49,667 nucleotides of DNA, taken from CAINOH01 sp041663565. Its GTDB lineage: Archaea > Micrarchaeota > Micrarchaeia > Norongarragalinales > CAINOH01. The stretch spans positions 1 to 49,667 of the forward strand of contig JBAYMJ010000009.1 in the NCBI GenBank assembly GCA_041663565.1. Direction: 5' to 3'. The position numbers and the translations under genes are program-made. Position 1 is the stretch's first letter, and each line of letters starts with the position of its first letter. This document shows, piece by piece, positions 45,414 through 49,667 of this stretch. The notes under the pieces are model-generated. The model was not told the DNA's origin. It saw only the letters and a list, made by a program, of their open reading frames with translations, and ran no database searches.

Positions 45414-46871
45414 ATGGCATCGGGGCGTTTACGGGCTCGCTTTCGCGGTCAGGGCGCGACTGAATACCTTGTCGTTCTTGGCGCGGTGCTTCTTGTTTCC
45501 ATCGTCGTCACAAGCGCAACAACCTCCTTTTCGTCATCGCAGTCCTCAATCAAACAGCAGCAGTCGCAGGCGTATTGGTCTTCATTATCGCCCATCAAGG
45601 TTATTTCTTCCAAGGTCGTTGATTCTAACCTCGTTCTCCAAGTCCAGAACGCCGGCACTTCCCCGATTCGCTTGGATGGCGTCAATGTCGGCGGTGTTGA
45701 CCTTCCGATTTATCCATATTCTTCCGGTGATTCCTACGGTCCTGCATACTGCTCAAGGCCGAACGACAATTTCTCGGCGACCATGACTTGCGCATTGTTG
45801 ATCGGCGCTGGCGAAGGTGTTTACGTTGCCGCCCAAGGCGCAATCTCCGGTTCGAGTCCGGCGGTTGATTGTGCCGGAAAGACAACTATAGCGCTTTCTA
45901 ATGTGCAGTTTGCTTATTCTCTTGGTGGTTCCAGCATCACCAACTTAATCTTGAAGGGTGACAAGCCGATTGTCACCTCGTGCGGGGTGAAGGCTTGTGA
46001 CGTGAATTGGGTCAAAGTGCCCGGCAACTCCTCGTTTTTGGTCAATGATTTCTGCCTGATGAAGTACGAGGCCAAGCAGTCAGGTGTCACGGCGGTTTCG
46101 AACTGGTCGGGCACTCCTTGGGTGAACATCAACCAGACTTATGCCGCCAACAGGTGTTCTGCCCTCGGTTCGGGTTATCACTTGGTTCGTGACCGCGAGT
46201 GGAACGCTGTCGCTTCCAACGTGGCGAACGTCCCTGCCAACTGGTTTACTGCGAATGCCGGCGCTTCTTCCGGGAGCACGTGCTTGTTCGGTGGTCATAT
46301 GGAATGCGATGGCGCTCCTTGCAATGCGGCTTTCAACGCGTCGTCGGATGATTCTGCAGGTTGGTGGAATGGTACTTCCAACGCGAGCGTTTCCGCTACT
46401 GCTACTTGTCCGTTCGTTATTGCTAATCCTAGCGGTCGGGGGCTTGAAACAAGGCGCACGTTCTACCTCTCAACTGGGGATGTGGTCTGGGACTTGTCCG
46501 GTAACGTGTGGGAGTGGACTAATGGCGCAATCACAAGTAACGCCTGCAGTGATGGGACGATGCCAGTTCCCTGTGCTTTAGCGTGGACTCAGTATTCTTC
46601 AATTACGAACTTCATGGGTGTGAATTGGACTCGTCTGCCGAATGCGGCTTGGAATTCGAATTACGGGGTCGGACAGGTTTATGTCGATTACAATTGCGCT
46701 TATGGTTCCGACTTTGGTAATGAGAATTGTGGGGTTGGTGACCATTCGACTCACGCGTTCCTGCGTGGCGGCCGTTGGAATAATGGAGCGAATGCAGGAG
46801 CATGGGCGTTGAGTCTGGGTAGTGCGCCGTCGGAAACGTTTGGCAGCGGTGGGTTCCGGTGCGCGCGTTAA
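45414..46871 (+). CDS. Putative DGR target: class III signal peptide protein with FGE/C-type-lectin-like domain
   Basis: 485 residues. N-terminal class III (pilin-type) signal: basic MASGRLRARFRG followed by QGATEYLVVL (Q13, E17) and a hydrophobic helix (to ~35), so it should be cleaved before Q and anchored or polymerised like a pilin. A beta-rich spacer follows (~50-190). From about residue 195 comes a formylglycine-generating-enzyme-like domain: FCLMKYEAKQSG, GYHLVRDREWNAVASN, DLSGNVWEWTNG (360-371) and the terminal RGGRWNNGANAGAWAL...GGFRCAR. The FGE catalytic role is unlikely; this fold and ending are the usual ligand-binding scaffold of diversity-generating retroelements. Codon third positions are richer in T and A than in neighbours, suggesting transfer. 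No partner reverse transcriptase is visible. Confidence 0.85.
   Translation: MASGRLRARFRGQGATEYLVVLGAVLLVSIVVTSATTSFSSSQSSIKQQQSQAYWSSLSPIKVISSKVVDSNLVLQVQNAGTSPIRLDGVNVGGVDLPIYPYSSGDSYGPAYCSRPNDNFSATMTCALLIGAGEGVYVAAQGAISGSSPAVDCAGKTTIALSNVQFAYSLGGSSITNLILKGDKPIVTSCGVKACDVNWVKVPGNSSFLVNDFCLMKYEAKQSGVTAVSNWSGTPWVNINQTYAANRCSALGSGYHLVRDREWNAVASNVANVPANWFTANAGASSGSTCLFGGHMECDGAPCNAAFNASSDDSAGWWNGTSNASVSATATCPFVIANPSGRGLETRRTFYLSTGDVVWDLSGNVWEWTNGAITSNACSDGTMPVPCALAWTQYSSITNFMGVNWTRLPNAAWNSNYGVGQVYVDYNCAYGSDFGNENCGVGDHSTHAFLRGGRWNNGANAGAWALSLGSAPSETFGSGGFRCAR
46755..46871 (+). other. Candidate DGR variable region (VR) at the 3' end of the target gene
   Basis: About 117 nt from the Ala-Phe-Leu codons to the stop. 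Invariant-looking scaffold residues (RGG.W, GANAG, GFRCAR) alternate with exposed residues whose codons are AGT, GGT, AGT, TTT, GGC, AGC and GGT, all NNY and reachable from AAY by changes at the two A positions, the signature of A-directed mutagenic retrohoming. The terminal 17 nt are GC-rich, as expected for an initiation-of-homing site. No template copy was found in the window. Confidence 0.6.
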
Positions 46872-46881
46872 GAAAAGCGCT

Positions 46882-46897
46882 AGGGGGAGTGCCCCCT
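46882..46897 (+). other. Perfect 6-bp hairpin with 4-nt loop 10 nt after the VR
   Basis: AGGGGG-AGTG-CCCCCT begins 10 nt after the stop. DGR targets typically carry a GC-rich hairpin/cruciform with a tetraloop a few nt downstream of VR that is needed for retrohoming; it could also be a transcription terminator, though no T-run follows. Confidence 0.55.
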
Positions 46898-46996
46898 GTT
46901 GACATCTAGGAGCGAACTTCCAGAGGCACAATTCGATGCACCGGAGCCAGCGGCGTTTCGGCGTGGCGCTTGCCAGACCGGGGCACACAGCCGCCG

Positions 46997-48451
46997 CTAG
47001 CCGCCGAGAGTAATCAATCTTATGCCGCCGGCATATTCCAAGCTTATGATTGTGTGGGTGGCGTTGGACGTGTCCTTGATTTGAATGCTCCGGCCATCCA
47101 CCCGGGCCGTGAAGCTTCCGTTGAGTATGGTTGCCGGAATCGTTATGGTTGCAGAACCGGCCGTCCCGATGGAGTCAGCGGCAGTGAAAGTGAATGTTCT
47201 CGTGCCCTGGTCAAACGCGAGCCCGGAGATGGACGAATTGGAACTTACGGAAACAGGATAACACTTGCCACCTGACGAAACCAGGTAATTGTAGGGTTGC
47301 CTCCGTTCCTTCAAGAAGAGCGCCCTGGCATTGCCGCTTAGGATGTTGCGGGCAGCGTTATGCTCCAAGCTGGAAAAGAGGGATTTCCAGTGTCCGACGG
47401 CGTCAGAGGGGGCGCCGTCGCTTGTATTGCCCGCATAGTTAAGCCATCTCTCCAGGCCATTTCCGCCTCCTCCCGCATCCGTGCCAAATAAGAAGCGGGA
47501 GTTCCACGTTTCAAAGAACCGCTTCCATTCCCCGTTCAATTTGCCGTTATCGGACTGGTTTGCGAGCAGCGCCCAATTGGAGTTGAATTGCGGCGGGGGG
47601 CTTTGCATGTTCTGAATCCCTGCGGTGTCGAAATACAGCTTTGGATACCGCAAGAGGTAATCGTTGAGCGCGGTGCTGTTGAGCGTCATGCTGTTGAATC
47701 CGAGATGGCACCAGATTAAAGTCGCGTCCTTGTTGTGGTTCAGCATCATTTCGAAGGCCGCGTTCGCAGTGGCGTCTTCGGGTACGAAGTGAAACGAGAT
47801 GGGGACGTGATATCGGGCGGACAGGTCCACCAGCTGGAGCCAGATTGGCGTGTCTGCCTGAACGTTGATGTCCGGGGTTGAGACGTTTCCGTTCTTGTCG
47901 CTGAGCCTCAGGTTAGCTTCGCCTATGCCGTAATATTTTCCCGTGCGCAGCTGCCCCTCGGCAGACGTGACGAATGCCTGGCCTTGCGTAAGCCAAGCAG
48001 AGGGTTGCGGCGAGTCGGGGGTATCTGCGAATGTTATGAACCTGCCAGGGTATCGGGACATGGCTTCGAGCGCATGTTGAGAATCTGCATACAGGTTCGA
48101 TACGCTCACGCCCGCTTCATCCATCTTGGAAATCATCAGGGATGCGCTGACTGTGGATGGCATGTGGACGTGGGAATCGAAAACACCCATGTGCCCCGTG
48201 TCGGTAGGTTGGCTGGTGCACGAATCGTTGGGAGTGGATGTGGCGCTCGCCTCCACGTCCGGCGGCGTTGTGGACGGGCTGGGAGAGAGGCTTGGACTCG
48301 GGGACGGCAAGGGGCTGGGGGATGCAACCAAACTCGGTGAAGGGGATGCAATCAAACCCGCTGAAGCTGTAGGGCTGGGCGCCGAAGGCGCTTGGGTGCA
48401 ACCGCAAAATAAGACCGCTATGACCAACAAAGAGAATAATGTTTTCCGCAT
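46997..48451 (-). CDS. Lipoprotein amidohydrolase (amidohydrolase_2-like) with C-terminal beta domain
   Basis: 484 residues from ATG 48451 (MRKTLFSLLVIAVLF); the longer frame adds 29 residues with no signal logic. Lipobox-like FCGC at 15-18, then a Pro/Ser linker (~24-65). Metal-dependent hydrolase core: H94 and H96 in FDSHVHM, E178 in GIGEANL, H221 in ISFHFVPE, H249 in WCHLGF and D325 in LFGTDAGG, a complete amidohydrolase ligand set. The last ~90 residues form a beta-sandwich (SGLAFDQGTRTFTF...). Acts outside the cytoplasmic membrane; substrate unknown. Upstream, TATA-like GTATATAAAC (~48528-48537) and TTAAATACT (~48505-48513) and a GAGAGGAAAAGGGG ribosome-binding region. Confidence 0.85.
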   Translation of the reverse strand: MRKTLFSLLVIAVLFCGCTQAPSAPSPTASAGLIASPSPSLVASPSPLPSPSPSLSPSPSTTPPDVEASATSTPNDSCTSQPTDTGHMGVFDSHVHMPSTVSASLMISKMDEAGVSVSNLYADSQHALEAMSRYPGRFITFADTPDSPQPSAWLTQGQAFVTSAEGQLRTGKYYGIGEANLRLSDKNGNVSTPDINVQADTPIWLQLVDLSARYHVPISFHFVPEDATANAAFEMMLNHNKDATLIWCHLGFNSMTLNSTALNDYLLRYPKLYFDTAGIQNMQSPPPQFNSNWALLANQSDNGKLNGEWKRFFETWNSRFLFGTDAGGGGNGLERWLNYAGNTSDGAPSDAVGHWKSLFSSLEHNAARNILSGNARALFLKERRQPYNYLVSSGGKCYPVSVSSNSSISGLAFDQGTRTFTFTAADSIGTAGSATITIPATILNGSFTARVDGRSIQIKDTSNATHTIISLEYAGGIRLITLGG

Positions 48452-48615
48452 GCTGTTTTTGGCCCCTTTTCCTCTCGATGGAAGCAATAAACAGTGAACC
48501 AAGCGGGAGTATTTAAGACGATTTTGTTTATATACCACCTAAAGCGTCTTCGTACATTTGCCTAAGCGGTGCAGGGCTTATATTCTGGGAAATCGTGTCT
48601 CCAGCCATGAAAACA

Positions 48616-48670
48616 AGCCTCCGGAGACAAGGCCTGCCTCTAGACTAGGTCTGGGTGCAGGGGAGAGGCT
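48616..48670 (+). ncRNA. Candidate structured RNA in the spacer between amidohydrolase and PIN genes
   Basis: Nested pairing: AGCCTC (48616-48621) with GAGGCT (48665-48670); CCTGC (48633-48637) with GCAGG (48657-48661); TCTAGAC (48639-48645) with GTCTGGG (48649-48655), loop TAG. The G-U pairs make the fold better on the plus strand. TTATATTC near 48578-48585 could be a plus-strand TATA box. No plus-strand gene is present. Confidence 0.35.
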
Positions 48671-48681
48671 CAAGTATGCTG

Positions 48682-49098
48682 CTAGGGTCTGCTGCCCAGC
48701 ATCTCCAAGGCTGCCTTGGTCGTTATTATCGGGATGCCTTTGAATGCTCTCAGTTTTAGGAGATGATTGTCGCCTGACACGATGAAGTCCGCGCCTGCTG
48801 CGAGGGCGCATTCAAGCACTTTGTTGTCATCAGGGTCTTCTTTTATGATTTCAACAGCTTCCTTAGGCTCGACGAAGACTGCTGTTGATTCCAGTTTTCC
48901 TGTCAGTTCGGCCGGGTTTGGAATGAGTGGCCGAAGTTTCGGGTATTCCAGCACCCTTGCAAATTCAGATAGTAGTGCCGGAGAGGTGAACAGGACTGCT
49001 TTTCTTTCGAGTACCCCTGAGAGCAGGAGATATTCCTTGCCTTTCCAAAGGAAGCCGGAAACAAGCGTGTTGGTGTCGCAAACGATTTTTGCAGGCAA
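48682..49098 (-). CDS. PIN-domain toxin, COG1569-like
   Basis: 138 residues from TTG 49098; AGGTGAGC lies just upstream, supporting this rare start. Residues expected for a PIN nuclease: D8 (VCDTNTLVSGF), E45 (LLSEFARVLEYP), D90/D91 (EDPDDNKVLECA) and D110 (IVSGDNHLL). VSGFLW and VLEYPKL are typical of the putative toxin-antitoxin PIN subfamily. Six nt after the AbrB-type partner, so one operon. Probably an RNase toxin. Confidence 0.88.
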   Translation of the reverse strand: MPAKIVCDTNTLVSGFLWKGKEYLLLSGVLERKAVLFTSPALLSEFARVLEYPKLRPLIPNPAELTGKLESTAVFVEPKEAVEIIKEDPDDNKVLECALAAGADFIVSGDNHLLKLRAFKGIPIITTKAALEMLGSRP

Positions 49099-49104
49099 CA
49101 GGGC

Positions 49105-49389
49105 TCACCTTTTGCGCGTTTGCGCTATTGCCTCTTCAACTAGGCTGCGGCGGCTTTGTTCAGTGGTGAAACCCGCTTGTATGAGTTTGCGTTCGCTTTG
49201 CGCCACCATTTTTTCAAGCTCTTTTTGGGAGAAGTTCGGAAGCTCGATTTTTCTGAGGATTATCGTGCTGCCGCTGCCAAATACTACGAACCGGGTGCCG
49301 ATGTCGGCATCAACAGCATTCCGGACGCCCTTGGGCACTACCACTTGCCCCTTGGACGACATTACTACTACGTCGGCGTTGCTTGCCAT
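49105..49389 (-). CDS. AbrB/SpoVT-type antitoxin/transcription regulator
   Basis: 94 residues. N-terminal swapped-hairpin motif VVMSSKGQVVVPKGVRNAVDADIGTR (residues 8-33) with RFVVFGSGSTIILRKIE, followed by a C-terminal helical toxin-binding region (ELEKMVAQSERKLIQAGF). Typical antitoxin partner of PIN toxins. ATG at 49389. The perfect inverted repeat 15 nt upstream is a likely binding site for autoregulation. Confidence 0.88.
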   Translation of the reverse strand: MASNADVVVMSSKGQVVVPKGVRNAVDADIGTRFVVFGSGSTIILRKIELPNFSQKELEKMVAQSERKLIQAGFTTEQSRRSLVEEAIAQTRKR

Positions 49390-49403
49390 GGTTAAATCAC
49401 GTT

Positions 49404-49426
49404 AAAAGTAAGCTGGCCTTACTTTT
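49404..49426 (-). promoter_or_regulatory. 9-bp perfect inverted repeat upstream of the AbrB-PIN operon (operator)
   Basis: AAAAGTAAG (49404-49412) and CTTACTTTT (49418-49426), 5-nt spacer, placed at the promoter (AT-rich TAATAAAAAGT on the minus strand). Good candidate for AbrB autoregulation. Confidence 0.6.
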
Positions 49427-49446
49427 TATTACTTTTGTAGGGTAGT

Positions 49447-49490
49447 CATATGGCTACAATTAGCTTTGTTTATGAAAATGTAGCCATATG
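49447..49490. repeat. 12-bp perfect inverted repeat with 20-nt spacer near tRNA-Leu
   Basis: CATATGGCTACA (49447-49458) and TGTAGCCATATG (49479-49490). Not inside any gene; between the AbrB promoter and tRNA-Leu. Could be a regulator site, a hairpin, or the footprint of a mobile element. Confidence 0.6.
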
Positions 49491-49545
49491 TGCGTCCCGT
49501 TTTCTTTAAGGCCAAGACTCTGGGTGAAAGTTATAGTCTGAAGGA

Positions 49546-49630
49546 TGCAGGGGGAGGGATTTGAACCCTCGAACCCCTAAAGGATAGGATTCTGAGTCCT
49601 ACGCATTTGACCAGGCTTTGCTACCCCTGC
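49546..49630 (-). tRNA. tRNA-Leu (anticodon CAG)
   Basis: Read on the minus strand: acceptor GCAGGGG with CCCCTGC, discriminator A; anticodon arm TAGGA-CTCAGAA-TCCTA with CAG; long variable region of about 14 nt (class II tRNA); T arm GAGGG-TTCAAAT-CCCTC. CCA not encoded, no intron. TATA-like GATAAAGAATA lies upstream at about 49640-49651. Confidence 0.95.
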
Positions 49631-49667
49631 ATTGGATGGAATATTCTTTATCAACTTAAGGCTAAAA

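Noticed and set aside
45848..45866. tRNA T-arm-like CCGGTTCGAGTCCGG
   Set aside because: In frame inside the FGE-fold gene with no acceptor or anticodon arm nearby; chance resemblance.
46905..46975. Possible template repeat for the candidate DGR
   Set aside because: Only short, inverted, gapped similarity to the VR (e.g. TCCGGTGC) on the reverse strand; far too weak and in the wrong form for a template repeat.

Overview
This window is high-GC archaeal chromosome. The lineage is most likely DPANN-type or deeply branching euryarchaeal, but the rank below domain is not settled by the sequence. Evidence for Archaea: a complete A-type ATP synthase operon in the order H-I-K-K-E-C-F-A-B-D, a family-B DNA polymerase with a C-terminal PIP-like motif, a type II methionine aminopeptidase, archaeal tyrosyl-tRNA synthetase and adenosylhomocysteinase, an intron-containing tRNA-Tyr, a class III (pilin-type) signal peptide, TATA boxes about 25-30 nt before many genes, and several apparently leaderless starts.

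Layout. 1-7.5 kb: end of carA, carB, polB and map, a compact forward run (pyrimidine/arginine precursor synthesis, replication, protein maturation). 7.5-11.6 kb: two overlapping genes for a polytopic membrane protein and a large surface protein with a Pro-Ser tract. 11.8-15.1 kb: tRNA-His, a small zinc-binding protein, and a P2-type cation (probably Ca2+) ATPase on the minus strand. 15.4-18.8 kb: gapdh and a divergent, enlarged pgk, then a convergent small membrane protein. 18.9-28.2 kb: the A-ATPase operon, with a structured leader and two proteolipid genes separated by a 221-nt spacer carrying its own promoter and hairpin. 28.2-33.3 kb: a VapBC toxin-antitoxin pair and a 1478-residue cell-surface protein. 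33.4-37.6 kb: a small membrane protein, a membrane-anchored zinc-ribbon protein, and a three-gene minus-strand set of pilin-like membrane-anchored proteins. 37.8-42.1 kb: ahcY, tyrS, a signal-peptide/one-TM surface protein, and tRNA-Tyr with a 54-nt intron. 42.1-45.2 kb: minus-strand genes for a small membrane protein, a double CDGSH iron-sulfur protein, a membrane metal-hydrolase-like protein, and pdxT-pdxS (pyridoxal phosphate synthesis). 45.4-49.6 kb: a less GC-biased accessory segment with a pilin-signal/FGE-fold protein, a lipoprotein amidohydrolase, an AbrB-PIN toxin-antitoxin pair, inverted repeats, and tRNA-Leu.

The most interesting item is the gene at 45414-46871. It has a class III signal peptide, a formylglycine-generating-enzyme (C-type-lectin-like) domain, and a C-terminal segment ending in GGFRCAR. 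That organisation is typical of target proteins of diversity-generating retroelements (DGRs). The last ~117 nt look like a variable region, and a 6-bp perfect hairpin with a 4-nt loop lies 10 nt after the stop codon, where DGR targets carry their hairpin/cruciform. No reverse transcriptase or template repeat is visible here, so the rest of the system would have to lie outside the window or act in trans.

Functionally, the housekeeping part supplies glycolytic ATP (gapdh, pgk), ion-gradient coupling (A-ATPase, P-type ATPase), methyl-cycle recycling (ahcY), cofactor PLP (pdxST) and carbamoyl phosphate (carAB). The accessory part is dominated by secreted or surface proteins of unknown function and by two PIN-domain toxin-antitoxin modules. 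All family assignments are by eye from motifs; no database search was run.
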